From Lingula anatina (taxonomy: Eukaryota > Brachiopoda > Lingulata > Lingulida > Lingulidae), in assembly GCF_001039355.2 (NCBI RefSeq), contig NW_019775512.1, positions 250,181 through 314,180 on the forward strand: a stretch of 64,000 nucleotides of DNA, read 5' to 3'. A program made the translations under genes and the position numbers. Positions 12,597 through 25,860 of this stretch are shown in pieces (position 1 is the stretch's first letter; the number at the start of each line of letters is the position of its first letter). The notes beneath the pieces are model-generated. The model made no database searches, was not told the DNA's origin, and worked only from the letters and a program-made list of their open reading frames with translations.

Positions 12597-15500
12597 TTAC
12601 TTGACGTCCGCCTGGACGGAGGTGAGTGTGACGAAGTCGTCGCAGTTGTTGGCCATGGTGGTAGGCAAGGCTCTGGAGTACTGGGAGTTTTCTAGGATGT
12701 TCTCTCCAATGCTGAGATTCACATCAATATCTCCAGCTGAAATGGGAATATAATTTAATTGTCATTGCTTCACTGCTTACGTCACTAGAAACCGGCCAAT
12801 CAGGATTTTCTCATCTAAATCTCTTTTCTTTCTAAAACTTAAAAAGAGCAATTTTTTGACGTCGATTTATAGTTTTTATACTGTAAAAAAGCAGTGAACG
12901 TTCTGTGTTCCTAGAGCACAGTGAGCCTTTCTTTAAGTGACCATATTGGAGATAGAGTCACAGACACCTTTTTTTTGCCTTTTTTAGGATGAAAATATGT
13001 CAAAACGTACATGAAAGAATTTTTATGTTTAGAACAATGATTTACAAGGTTGTTCAATAAATGCGTTTTATTTCTTAATTACTAATTAATAAAAAAAAGT
13101 TGAAGTCACTCACCAGGGATTTCAACTTCAAAGGCGGGGGTGGCAAGGTGGTTGCTTTCCATCTGTACTTCTGTCCGTGTTGTTACTCTAGCATGAAAAA
13201 CTGTAGTAGTCGGAAAGGAAGGTGGTGCATTTGCGGATACTGAAAGGGAATTAAAATAACATGAATAAGGAATTCAGCATATGCACAGATTAAAATAAAA
13301 CTTATATAAACAAGCTATTTGATTCAATAGACGTAATTTACATGAACAAGATGACGGCAGTCCACAAATAATTACAAAACACGCTGTAAGATCCACACCG
13401 ATGCATTACCAACCCTGTACTACAGAATGACTTATTTACTATTAAAAAAGATAACTAAAAAATGAATCAAAACATTCTGTTTTGCCCACCTGTAGAGTTC
13501 ACATAGTAGTCCTTTCCCCCGTCCCCCTCTGTGTACCGCCAGGAGTCCGGCTGTTCAAAGGGACTGGTGGTCCCCGGGCTACTGGTCCTCTCCATCTCGT
13601 CTATCATCTGAAACAACACATGGCACACATAATAATAATAATAATGTTTATTGAGCACTAAATATGCCAATAGCTTGACATTTGCTGGCTTACTAATCTA
13701 CGTAGAGTAGTACGTATACAAGTATACAATATGTATAATAATGGATATCATAACACGACATAGACTATTAATACCAAGCAGCACGTCTTATATTATTGTT
13801 ACCTTACTTAATAAAATACCGTTAGTACATGTGTGGTATGTTAATTACTGTATTGTATTATCAGGAATACAAGGAGTTATTAGGTATTTTTCACTATTTC
13901 GCTGTTGCTACTCTCACCTCCACCAGTTGTTCATCAGTTAGGTTGCTGTCCGTGTCGCTGGAACCATTAGCATCATCGTTCCCTGCCCCCCTCAGGTTGT
14001 CCTGATATGGCGGCAAACCGTCATTCCCTCTGCTCATCTCTCTCTTTAAGTTCACGTAGGGCTGTACGGCCATGCTGTACGTGGTGCCTGCACCCCTGGC
14101 CGAGGTATCATACAGTTGCCCCCCGCTGTTCAAAGCGGTGTTAAATGTCATAACGGTAGCTGGGTTACTCACCTGAATAATAGAAGAAAGCATATTATGA
14201 TGAATTATTGCTATAACCGCAGCTAAGGGTGGCTGTAGTGCGAGAAATGGGGGGGGGGGGGGAGGACGAGGTTTGTCATCATGGGATTGTAATCCAAATC
14301 TAAAGTGTGGTCGGTTCACTTTGATGTTAAAATAGACTTTTAATTTCTAGTTAATATATCCTTTTCTTTTAAGAACAACCCTGGCCATCCAGGTCATCGC
14401 TTTTATATACTAGGCCGAGGGCACCTCATCCCTGCCAGCATACGGGCACTTTTTAAAAAGTTTTTTTTTTAATTCAAATGCCCTCAAACCGCTGTGAATT
14501 TATTGCTCTTGGACACAAGCTTTCCAGGAAGGTATTTTAGGCGAATTTGATCCTATTGCATACCAACTTAGAGCATTTGTGCAATCGTGTTTCTTTTGTT
14601 TGGTGTAACACGCACCACGGCCTTCACACATATATGGTTTAAAAAGGTTAGAAAATTTTTCAATCTGTAAAAGGTATTATGCCCAGTCATCTTTTGTTTA
14701 CTTAATGCGTCATTTTATACACATTTCTTTCAATAAGCGATCAGTTATTGCAACAAACATAAGTTACATGAATGATACGTAGGGATTTCCAATCTATATT
14801 TAGATACATATGAGTCACCACTGATAAAGGGGGTCAGTGGATATTATCCTGGACCACATTATCACACAGGAAAAGGATTTCATACCCTGGGGATGACTCA
14901 GAAGGCCATGTTTGTGTGACTTAAACCTTACCGTATTTGGGCATAGAAAACTTTCCAAAATCTGTCCCCTCTTTAGTTCCAACGATTTAAGCTATCCGTT
15001 TAAAATGAACATCAATGACATGACAGATTCACCATCGGTCCCTCCAGTTTCTTTGTAAATAAGATTTACTACTGGAAAACCGCAGTCCAGACTACCATGC
15101 TCCTGACAGAGTGGGCATGCTTACCCACGAGAATTACAAACAAAAATCCGTTTGTTCTGACATGCTTGGTATCTTTGGTCATCCTTCCCTTAAATATCTA
15201 GCTCTTGTCTCTATATATTGTTTTTTAGAAACGCTAAAACAACAAGGAAGGTTGCTAAAGGAACAAAAAAGCTACCTTAAAATATGTTACCAAACAAAGT
15301 ACAAGGAAGATATCAGTTCACCTATACCATCCTCTGACATGTTAGTGATCTGTATGGATTGAGCTTAAAATTCTTCAAACTTTGTTCACTAAATTATTTA
15401 AAACTACAGAGTCATTCAGCTCATGCTTATCATTTTTTGTCATTTTTTTTAGTATTTCAAGTTATATTTTGTGAATACCAACAATGCTAAAGGATCACGG

Positions 15501-15602
15501 TTTAGAACACGTTCACATTAAAGACTTCTAATAATATGTCATCATTCCATGTCCTTTGAAACTTTTTTTTTTCAAATCAAAATACGTGAAATTTGATATG
15601 GG

Positions 15603-15675
<73 letters not shown>

Positions 15676-18303
15676 TACCCCGCCTACATATACTGAAAGT
15701 ATTCCTTGTCTAACCTGTCATCTACCCGGTTATTAATTTTTTTTGGTCTCTTATCAGCGTTTCTTGATCGGACATACAGTGCGTAGAACGTGCGTTTTTT
15801 GTGCACGCAATGCCAAGTATTTCACGGACACGTGAATCCCTTTGCCACTGTTTGTATCTCCACCTCCACTTGTCAATGCAACTTCTATTCTTTGTAGCTT
15901 TATGACAAATACATGACACTTTGAGAAATAAGCTTGTATGCCAATCGGATGATAAAACATTCCATTTATAAAGAAATGTAACTCTGGGTAAGTTTACCCT
16001 CTGATATTGGGGACATCTAGAATAGAATACAAAATTAAAGTATAGGACAATACAATAATTTTGTGACAGACTACTAGCGGACCCAGTGGTCAGAGAGAAG
16101 GGTCTGTTTTGGTGTCAACACAACACTGAGACTCTCTTACACGTTCGCCAAGAATAAAAAAAACAGGGAGATAGGAAAACTGAGGGTGAAAACCCTCATA
16201 TCAGTAGTGCAGGAACAGTGATCGCATTTGTACATGGTTAAAGACTAAAGAAGGATGCTTACAAAGCATGGCAATTTTTAACGGATCTTATTGAAAAAAA
16301 AGAAACTCTAAATCAGTGTGTAATTTACCTTGCGGTGCAGTGTAGTCGTGATCGGGAAGCGGACCGTTGGAATATCGACACGTGTTCCCCAAACTCTCTT
16401 CCTCCTTCACAGCACTTCCCGGGGCAGAGAGGGAGCGATGGCGACTGTTTTCTAAATACTTAGTGTATGCTGCCGGCTTGCCGTTCCCACCTCGGTACTT
16501 TTTATACTGGGCGTGGTTAGCCTAAATAAAACAAGTTTTTTAAATTGAAATATTGCAATATACTTTAATGCATGAACTTTTAACACATTTTTGTTGCTAA
16601 ACCTTAAAAGATTGTAAGAGAAAGACACCTGCCAGTAAAAGTATTGTGCTTTCTATGCATTGGGAATTTAAAAGTCAGTTACCACCAATTACCGGCAGCA
16701 AGTTCGTTCTTAAAAGAAATACAGCTCGATTTTTGGTCACGCCCTACTTGCTCTTCTTCAACTGTGACACAAGGAAGGCGTTTCCTTCTTGCAACCCCCT
16801 TCCCCAAGGCTACGTACCGAATGAGATGGGTCACTAAAGCTCCGTGCATAAACGTTTCCTCTTGGTGGCACATGGGCATCAGTCATTTCACAAACGTTGT
16901 ATTTAGATTGCCCTACAGGATAAATGGAAATCATACTTGTATTTTTCTAAAATAAAAACCGTGCAATAATGAGCCAATTCCTTATATATTTAAATTCGTA
17001 TAAATTTGGCCATTTTCTAAATCAGTATCATTGACTGTTGTTACGATATTGCAAAAACATTGCAGAACATCAAATTTACTACGTTGCATTGTATCTATGT
17101 GATGCTAATGGAATATTACCTCTGTAGAATCTTTTTAATTGTTGTTTTTCCTGTTTGTCCCGGCAAAGTTTGTATATTTTGAACGCGTCGCTGCCTTTTT
17201 TTTTCCCCATGGTGGGTACCTCGATCACGTCAGGGAGACTGTTCAGAGCACAACGAAAGTTCGCCTTCCATCTCTTTGGGCTCGGGTGGTCCTTACCGTC
17301 ATGATGTTTACCTATGGGTAGAATGATTAGAGATAACGACCCTCTCCAGGAAGAACACCACCCCCGCGGGAAATCCGCTCGTGCAGGGGGGAGCACCTGG
17401 GAAATTGCCCAACAGCTTGAAGAGTACTAAGATGTTTACTTTTAGATAGATAGAAGTAAATCCATATCTATAATTGGATTTATGCTTTCAATGCACAAAC
17501 AGAGACCTTTCTCTGTCTAAGACTAATTTTAAGTGTCCCCCTGATATTACTTCCTGGCAGAGAAAGTTTGTTTCCGCATTTTATCTTATGTTATCAGGAT
17601 TGAAAGTTTCAGATTTTAAGAAACTGATATAATATAAAATAACTAATAATGATAATAATATCTTATTTTCAACTACTCCTCAATTCGATCTTGTCAGAAA
17701 ATTTCTCTTTTTATTTCATTTTTTATTTTCTTTTGTATTTTGAAACTGCTTACTGAATATATACCACGGTGTGCTGAAAAGCTCACCAAAGCACGGGCTC
17801 TTTTACACAATGATGCACACTGAGAACGGGGAAGGACAAATTACCCTTCCGAACTTAGTTGCACGTCTACGAACATTCTGATCATCAGGCAATTTACCTG
17901 TGTGGATAGCCCATCGTTTGAAGAGGCAGGCATCAGATCCCTCTTTCCAACTATTCTGTGCTGCATGTTTCCAAGGAATGCGCACCATGGTTTTGGCCTT
18001 GTCGTGCCACTCCAAGCCAGGGACTGACCGACTCTCAACTTGGTCCACCAGCCACGGTTTCATACGCTGTCTCTCCGTCGGACGCAAGCTCAGGGGGAAA
18101 TCGTCTGTCAATGTCGCGGGGACATAGGCGTTGATACTACCAGCATATCCAGTATGGGACAGGTGCATCTTCTTGTTTTTCTTGGGCCGTGCACACAGAG
18201 AGCGACGCTTACTCCTTTTCTTTCTGCGATGTCTGGCAGGAGCAACGGCTTCCAGTATTACGGAAGGCAGTCGGACCTTAACTGACCTTGTAGACACAAC
18301 CAT
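12597..18303 (-). CDS. IRF: Interferon regulatory factor (IRF1/2-like DNA-binding domain)
   Basis: Transcription factor that binds GAAA-core (ISRE/IRF-E) sites. Exons: 18303-17898, 17311-17120, 16912-16818, 16521-16329, 14159-13918, 13607-13490, 13239-13114, 12736-12597. They total 1512 nt, 503 aa, in frame. The IRF DNA-binding domain spans about residues 80-200. All five cluster tryptophans are present (MKPWL, LEWHD, IPWKHA, NSWKEG, KRWAIHTG). So is the recognition-helix block KRWKANFRCALNSLPD (148-163), whose Arg, Cys, Asn and Ser contact DNA in IRF1/2. An unusual basic N-terminal extension of about 79 residues includes RHRRKKRSKRRS and KKNKK (NLS-like). Met46 or Met81 could be the real start, and Met81 would match vertebrate IRFs. 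The C-terminal half is low complexity with no IRF-association domain I recognise; VKEE and LKRE fit the sumoylation pattern. The ortholog group within IRFs is unresolved. Confidence 0.9.
15603..15669. repeat. (AT)n dinucleotide microsatellite in IRF intron 4
   Basis: About 33 uninterrupted AT/TA units. Confidence 0.97.
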
Positions 18304-18329
18304 TCTTCACTTTTGTTTCCACGTGGAAT
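18304..18329 (-). other. IRF 5' UTR part of the first coding exon, behind an acceptor
   Basis: On the minus strand a pyrimidine stretch and TTTTCAG (AG at 18331-18330) precede the IRF start codon by 26 bp. This looks like a splice acceptor, so the IRF transcript probably has at least one upstream noncoding exon. Confidence 0.55.
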
Positions 18330-18891
18330 CTGAAAATTAACCAATTGCGTAAGGCAGCCTATCCGTGCGTAGGACACATCAAATTGTGTTTCGCTATCAA
18401 ACATTGGTGGCAGCATTTTCCGTATTTGGCCCTCTGAATTCCCACAGGGGATCCCCCTTTCATTCATGCCTTGTCCCCATTACGGCCGTGGGTTTTCACG
18501 ATAATACGTTCTAAACCCAATCCACACCAAACGATACAATGCTACGTTTTTTAGGAAAAACTGTGTTTGAAAAGTTATATATTTTTATTTGAAATAGGCA
18601 GTTGATGTTCGCCAATGCATATTTTCACGGCTTAACACTTACAGGTATTCTTAAACAGGTATCCGGAGTTTCAAAGTCTTTCGAGACCTAATATCTATCA
18701 CCAGCCACCCTTTTCATGTGAAATGGTGGAAGAGAGTGAAGTGAGTGAAGTGGTAGGAAAAAGAATGATCGTGAGAACTCCAGTATTCCGGGTGTGAAAA
18801 GGAATGAGAACAAATATGACTATTTGCAATAAATGTGCCGTTGTCGTGATTGAAAGGGGCAAATACACAATGGTTCTTACACAACAGAGTG

Positions 18892-18892
18892 G

Positions 18893-18930
<38 letters not shown>
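18892..18930. repeat. (ATT)n trinucleotide microsatellite
   Basis: Roughly 12 ATT units. It generates spurious poly-Asn or poly-Leu reading frames and has no gene of its own. Confidence 0.95.
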
Positions 18931-18933
<3 letters not shown>

Positions 18934-19547
18934 TTGACAAAAAACAGTATTTAGGCATTATGTATGTGAGTAGTTTCATCTTCCGCAAGCATATAAAAAC
19001 AGGGCCTAGAGACGGAATTTCCATCTTATGAATATATTTGCACAGAAACCTACCATTGCTTACTGCTTCATTCAAATAGTACGGTACTGCCCCTTTTCAA
19101 GTAGACCCGCCCCTTTATGCCACGTATATTAGGCATACGTTTGCCTATTGCTGATTTAAGTTCACATTAACTAAGGTCCCTAGATGGACATATGAAGTAG
19201 TTCCTTATGATTTTGTCTGTTCCAGGAAGTGAAACTTTGCGGTTTGTTACATCAGACCAGAAGTGTGTACAGAAACTTTCAAAAAATCTTTTTTGGTTAA
19301 ATAGTGGGAGCGATCGAACTGTAGATTTTCTTGAAAATTTTGGCTTTCAAATAAATGAAAGAACGGAAAAAAATACGAATTGTATTGCGTGCAAACAAAC
19401 TTCACCTCTGAAAATGCCGACGTCACTACCGGAAGTGAAGAAATCTGCTCTTGTGTAAAAAGAACGAACTTCTACACGTATTTATTTAGCTCCGTGACTA
19501 TGAGGCGTTCTTTTCAATTCATTTAGGCCTATGTGTAAACGATTGTC

Positions 19548-21545
19548 AAAATTATCTATCTATTCTATGGCAGAACGTAACTTCAATATCTTCAAAAAAA
19601 AAAAAAAAAAAACCAATCGTACTCTTTGCTCAAGTTGGAATAAATTATCTATCTATTCTATGGCAGAACGTAACTTCAATATCTAAAAAAACTGCTTTTA
19701 CTGTAAGTTGTGCGTCCGGAAATGTATATTTTATATAAGAGCGACCAAACTGATTGATGACATAAATTGTACAATATAATACTGTGTTTCAAATGTTTGA
19801 CATTTATAAGTTGCTCTTGGACACGAAAAAAAAATTATCGAAAACTCACAGTCTTCGTCTTGATGGTTTACAACTCAACATTTCGCCCTTTTTTGCAATT
19901 CAAGAATACACAAAATATGGAAATTAAAACTTTGACAATGCTTACAATTAGGCCAATATTCGCACCTATTTTCGTTTTATATTCGTAACGATATTTGCGC
20001 AAAGGCCATCCCTCAGCTGCCTACATCAGTCAAATAAAAACAAAAATATTTTTAATCACTCTGCTGACAGAAAAAGTTAGATGCAGGCAGACAAAACTAA
20101 ATGCTCAACGAACGCTTGTGACAAGCCCTTACCATACACGCGCACGTGTTCTATTCTGTGTTAGCAATTACAATGCTACAGTTTGTATCTGTCTTTGATG
20201 CCGATATAAAGACATGGAATGACTTCTGTTGTAACGGCTCCAAAATCATATTTGGAACTAATGTTAAATGATAAAGAGCAAACAATTGATTTCCAAGCAT
20301 GCCGTGTGTCATTTGTACCCAATCTTACACCGTTACATACGTTATATATAAAACACATCTGTTTTAGTTCATTAATATTTCAACGGCTTTACCAAAACTA
20401 TTACTGGTGTAGAGGCAGTTCTGGCTCCTAAGTACTGGTAATACCGAAGTAACTGTACGTGGACTGCAGAAACATGATTTAAGCTTCACGATTTCCTGAC
20501 ATCGTGGAAATTTCTTGAAAATAATTATGTGAGATAAACTGAAGAAGCGCACGATTTCGTTGTGTCTTTGGCTTATCAATTTGACATACCTTGTTTTAAT
20601 TCAAAGTCACAGATAAAAAATTTTATGCATCAAAGTTATGGAACGAGCTGCCAGGTTGCTATAAAATTTTGCTTTGATGGCTTCTTAAAAGAAAATGTTA
20701 ATCACCTTGAAGGACCCAAAATATAAATAAGCAATGCTGAAATAGAAAGAACATATTTCGTTTTTATCTTTGTTTTTTCATTAACTCATATTATTTACAA
20801 AATATTTCAAGTTGTTTTTATTGAAATATGTCCAAAACCTCAATATTATGTCCATCTTGACTTTGCCAACATGAGTGAAATTATAAGTTTGTTTTTGCTA
20901 GGTTGACTTTATATGTATTTGGTGTATTCTGGGATTGCAAAAAAAAAAAAAAAAAAAAAAAAATTGTACTCTTTGCTCAAGTTGGAATAAATTTTCTATC
21001 TATTCTATGGCAGAACGTAACTTCAATATCTATTTAAAAAAAAAAAACCCGTCCGTACTCTTTGCTCATGTTGGCATAAATTATCTGTCTATTCTATGGC
21101 AGAACGTAACTTCAATATCTTCAAAAAAAAAAAAAAAAACGATCGTACTCTTTGCTCATGTTGAAAAAAATTATCTATCTATTCTATGGCAGAACGTAAC
21201 TTCAATATCTACAAAAAACAAAAAAAAAAAAAAAAAAAAAAAAAAGACTGCTTTTATTGTAAGTTGTGCGTCCGGAAATGTATATTTTATATAAGAGCGA
21301 CCAAACTGATTGATGACATAAATTGTACATATAATACTGTGTTTCGAATGTTCGACATTTATAAGTTACTCTTGGACACGAAAAAAAAAATTATCGAAAA
21401 CTCAGAGTCTTCGTCTTGATGGTCTACAACTCGTCAACATTTCGACCTTTTTCGCAATTCAAGAATACACAACATATGGCAATTAAAACTGTGACAATGC
21501 TTCCAATTAGGCCAATATTCGCACCTATTTTTGTTGTTTTATATT
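19548..21545 (+). repeat. Five-copy ~88-bp minisatellite with A-run ends plus duplicated 300-bp flank
   Basis: The unit contains CTATTCTATGGCAGAACG and CTTCAATATC and ends in a 7-28 base A-run or interrupted A-run. Copies lie near 19548, 19617, 20969, 21053 and 21144. After each cluster comes the same roughly 300-bp sequence (19690-19990 and 21246-21545), which includes TGTGCGTCCGGAAATGTA and GACATTTATAAGTT. The block has therefore been duplicated as a whole. The two clusters are separated by about 980 bp of unrelated AT-rich sequence (19990-20965) with no gene. Confidence 0.85.
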
Positions 21546-22059
21546 TGTACACAACTTGTTTCGAAAAATACCTTATGTCCTAGAAATGGTATACTAGTGC
21601 GCCTGCGGTATAATACCAATGGTAAAATGGGGAATAAATAAATTGAACGGAATGTATAATAAAATGCAGAAATTATGTCAATAATTTAGATGAAGGTTCA
21701 AGCTTAAATAAACATGTGTCATGTTTTTTCTAAGAAGTGAAAGATTTTGATTTAGAATTTCCAAGATGCCTGCCCTAAGTTAATTCCCAAATAAATGAGT
21801 TAACGTCCTGGCTATCACAGTTGTCCAAAGATTGGAGTCGTCGGGTATTATCTAAATAATTTATACTAGAAATGCAAAGATTCCCCCTCACCAGTTTAAC
21901 TGGAGAAAAGTGTTGATAGAATCCCTCTGCGTTCAGTACAGGGGTACTGGGCTTATCACGCTTCCTGGGGGTAACGGACGTTGCGGGTTTTCGTGGAAGT
22001 TACAGATATTTGACAAATTAGAAACACAAATAGGAACTCACGATTGTCCATTTTTTCTG

Positions 22060-25000
22060 ATGATGTGTACAAAATAATCCACAAAATTGAATTTAATTCT
22101 TTTAAAAAGAAAAAAAGATGGGAAAAAAATTACATGCTATGAAAAAAACAACGATCTAAAATAGAATATTTAACTTCTGGTTCAGTTCACAATTGTTAAT
22201 CTGTGAAAAGCGCTTCTTGGTTTCTAAGAACTAACAAAAGTTGGCGTTTCTCGGTAAAACATATGGATTATGTAAATAAAGTGCCACACCTATAAGAATA
22301 AGAATTTTGTAATAAAAATACTGTATATAAACTTGTCCGAAAGATTGAATCAACTTGGTCTCTCCGAAAAATATGACAGTTTTCTGTCGTGATAGTTTCT
22401 TCGCTTAATGATTCTGCAGAAGAAAATATTTTTGTTCAATCAATGTTCCCAGATAGATGCCACGTCACGACACAAGTTTCCGAACATGGACTAAAATTTG
22501 ACCAGAAAAAAGGAGGTAGCTGTGCATGTGGTACTACTCATTATCTGTTACAGAAATTATTGCAAAATAGCGCTATTTGGCAAATTGAATAGCAGCACAT
22601 TACTTTTGCTGTGGGAAAGAAAGCCAGAGAGAGGAAGGGCAATCTTCGACGCGTCTGGATAATGACATACACGTTTGTGGTTTATTTTATTGGATTCGAA
22701 CGAATTTAATAATATTTATAGTGATAGCTAAAATTATGAGAGAAAAATACTTCTTAAAGTAAAGATGGTAAATATGTTACTTTATTGAAAAAAACAAAGG
22801 TTTGAAAGCTAGTCAACATATATGATTCAGATCGGTCTCAGACGCGCCGCCATGTTGGTTTGCGTTGTCGATTTTCTCAATATCACCAAGACGCCGACTC
22901 TGGAGAAATTCTCGGCTAATTACTGTATATATGTTTTATTCAGTAGTCGTCGAGAAGGCCTTTTAAAAACAAAACGCAATTAAAACAGGCTGCATTTTAA
23001 AGATCCTTCAGTATAAACATGTTTTGTTCATTATCTTGCCCTACCCAGTGCATATAACGTTAAGTGTTATCCCATTGTTTTTTGGAAGGAGCCATATTTT
23101 GTCACATTTTTTGCACAATAACTAACTTGTATATATCAATTTGTTCATTCTGCTGTAAGTTAAAAAACCTTTGACTAAAAATCAACTGATTTTTAAAATT
23201 TTTAATCCTTGAAAAGAATTCATGACAAATTGATATTAATTTTGAGCAAACACTTGTTGGCACGAAAATAAAAGTTTTAAGTGTAGGGCTATTTAATCGT
23301 TTATAGCGGGTTACTCTCTTTGAAAACGACTGAAACTTTTCTAAGATAATAGTGGTAGGCTAGGAAAGAGAGAATTCGTAGAATTACAAAAGAATAAAAA
23401 CATAATAAAATAAGAATAAAAACTTTCTCCCTACAAAATAAAACGATAAGCTAAATAAAAAATAAATAACAATTGCAATTCCTACAATATGATTATCTGA
23501 GAAAAATAAACCACATATTTGAATTTATTTATTAAAAAAGAAAAGAACAAAATAAAAAATAATTAACGAAAACAACTATTGCAACTCTCTAAAATACGAC
23601 ACTTAACTATTGGTTTAGTTCACACATTGGTTGCCTTAAAAAGGTTTTTTCTGTTCTTCCAAGAACTAACAAAATTTGACAGCATTTCTTGGAAAACATG
23701 TGGATTACGTAAATAAGGTAGATCTCGTCCCACATCTACAATAACAATTTCGTAATCAATAAAACTATATAGGCTTATCTCAAAGATTTGACCAACTTAT
23801 GTCTTTCTGAGAGGAATTGCAGTTTTCTGTCGTGATCGGTATTTCGTTTATTTGTTCTACAAAAGACAATACGAAGTCCCGGTGCAAACCACTTTAGGAA
23901 AAGGTAGGTGGAAATAGACCTGTATGATATTCTTTTTACGTAAAAAACTTGAAAAATGCCCCAAGCTCACGTAGAAGGGCTGTTGTTAATCTAAGACCTC
24001 TGCAAACAACTTTTAATTAGGACATTCACAATTAAATTAATTTCATTCAATGATTAGAAGGGCTATGATGAACCATACTGTATGTATTCTCGTTCATTTA
24101 GAAATGTAAAAAAACTAAAGTGAAATATTTTATAGATAGAAAATTCACGACAATAGTGACAACATAATGATAATAATAATAACAAGCTATAATTTAGGCT
24201 AAATGGTCTAGACAAAGTTTTACCTGACAAGCAAAGACTCTACAAGTCATTTGGTGACAATACGCTCTTAAATACAATTTTAAGGATTTTTTTAACAAGT
24301 GTGACACAAGTTCGTTTATAACGTTATTTGCAGTAAAATAAATTAACCACCTTGCACAACTAGGAAGAAGAACGTGACTATATGCTCTATCCAGGGCCAT
24401 ATTCCAAGATGGATGCCACGACCACGACAAGTTACTGCAGGTTAACTGAAAGTTAACCAGAAAAAGTTACTTACTAAAACCATATTTTTTCCTCGGCTAT
24501 TGAACAAACTGTAACCTTTTTACTGAAATCACTGGCGATATTTGCAAAGTGTATAGTAAAATATTACCTTTGCTTTGGAAAAAACAACCGCAAAAACGAA
24601 TGGAGGGGAGTCTTTGGACCGCCTTGATAATGACGTCATGAGGATTTACGTCATTCATATCGAGCAAAAAGAATTCAATAGAATCGACAATAATGATGTA
24701 ATTAATGAAAGAAAATTAATAGTCAAATTGAAGCTGGAAAACGTAACTTTGTTGCAAGATACAAATATTAATTTTGAAAGATGTTCAACATTATAAGAAT
24801 TCAGATCGGTTTCAGGCGCGCCGCCATGTTTGTTTTAGTTGCTGATAATCCCAATATCATTAAGACGCCATCGCTGGAGCGTCTCTTGGCTAATTATTGT
24901 ATTGATGTTTATGTTATTAGTCATTACAAAGGCTTTTTTAAAATAACAGAATTAAAACAGGCTTTATATTTAAAATACGATATTATAAACATCTGCTTTA

Positions 25001-25679
25001 TTAATTATCTTGGTCCATGCAATGCATGTTACGGTAGGTGTTATCAATTTTTGTTCTTGGAAGCAGCCATTTTTGTCACTTTTTCCCAGTATATCATCTG
25101 TGTTATGTCAATATGGGTTACATTATCTTTTAAATGGCACCTAATTTCTTCAAGTTTTTGAAGAAAATTCTTTGATAATACCACTATATATACCTCACAG
25201 AAACGAGAGATTGCAAAATTTTTTCAGAGAAATGTGCTAGCTTGGTCACTTGTTCTGTTAAGATTGGCAAATAAGGTAGTTTTGTAATGAAATCTACAGT
25301 ATTGTTTTGGAGGAACGGTCTGGAATAAAAATAATGTGGAATAATGTGTGTTTACTTTGCCACACATTATTTTTATTTAATGAAAATGAAAACAATGCTC
25401 AGCACTGTTTTCCCTCTCTTTGTCTTAGGTCTCTTTCTCACTCTCTCCTTATTTTATTTTATTTATTTATTTGAGAGGAAGTGGGGTAAACCTAGATCTC
25501 TACAAATGTTATACAGATGTTATTTTTTGGGTAGGACTATGTGATTTAACGCGGCGGTTGACATTAGCACCTTCTGAGACATTTACTCACTTTGGTCACA
25601 TATAAATAAACATTATATTTGTGAATTAAATAAGTATATTTATAACTTCAACCCTCGTAGTTGCAATATCTCAATAAAG

Positions 25680-25721
<42 letters not shown>

Positions 25722-25860
25722 TGACCAGAAATACTTCTTACAGGTTTGTCACTTTTCTCACTATTGATTTCAAACTGTTACATGAAAACGATTGAAACAT
25801 ACTTAAGATAATAGTGGGGAGAATTTGTAAATTAGAGTAAGAAAGAAAATAAAATATGTA
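22060..25860 (+). repeat. Divergent direct duplication of a ~1.4-1.8 kb noncoding segment
   Basis: Colinear similarity blocks show two copies. Blocks 22165-22400 and 23595-23850 share TTTTCTGTCGTGAT, AAGAACTAACAAAA and GGATTA-GTAAATAA. Blocks 22600-22680 and 24565-24640 match. Blocks 22825-23120 and 24800-25080 share GCGCCGCCATGTT, AAGACGCC and AATTAAAACAGGCT. Blocks 23310-23400 and 25770-25860 share AAGATAATAGTGG. The second copy carries extra sequence between blocks, including an ATT microsatellite at 25680-25722. No coding frame is conserved between the copies. It lies in the IRF upstream region. Confidence 0.75.
25680..25722. repeat. (ATT)n trinucleotide microsatellite
   Basis: About 14 ATT units inside the second copy of the direct duplication. 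Confidence 0.95.

Noticed and set aside
18698-19075. Open frame with a run of Asn (and Leu on the other strand)
   Set aside because: Produced by the (ATT)n microsatellite.
19548-21220. Regularly spaced repeats resembling a CRISPR array
   Set aside because: Eukaryotic context, ~88-bp units with A-runs and no unique spacers. A minisatellite.
20935-21294. 119-codon open frame of repeated Lys-rich units
   Set aside because: It is the minisatellite plus poly-A runs read as Lys codons. There is no start context, splice support or conservation.
24781-25161. 126-codon frame in the second copy of the direct duplication
   Set aside because: The equivalent frame in the first copy (22825-23120) is broken and codons are not conserved between copies.
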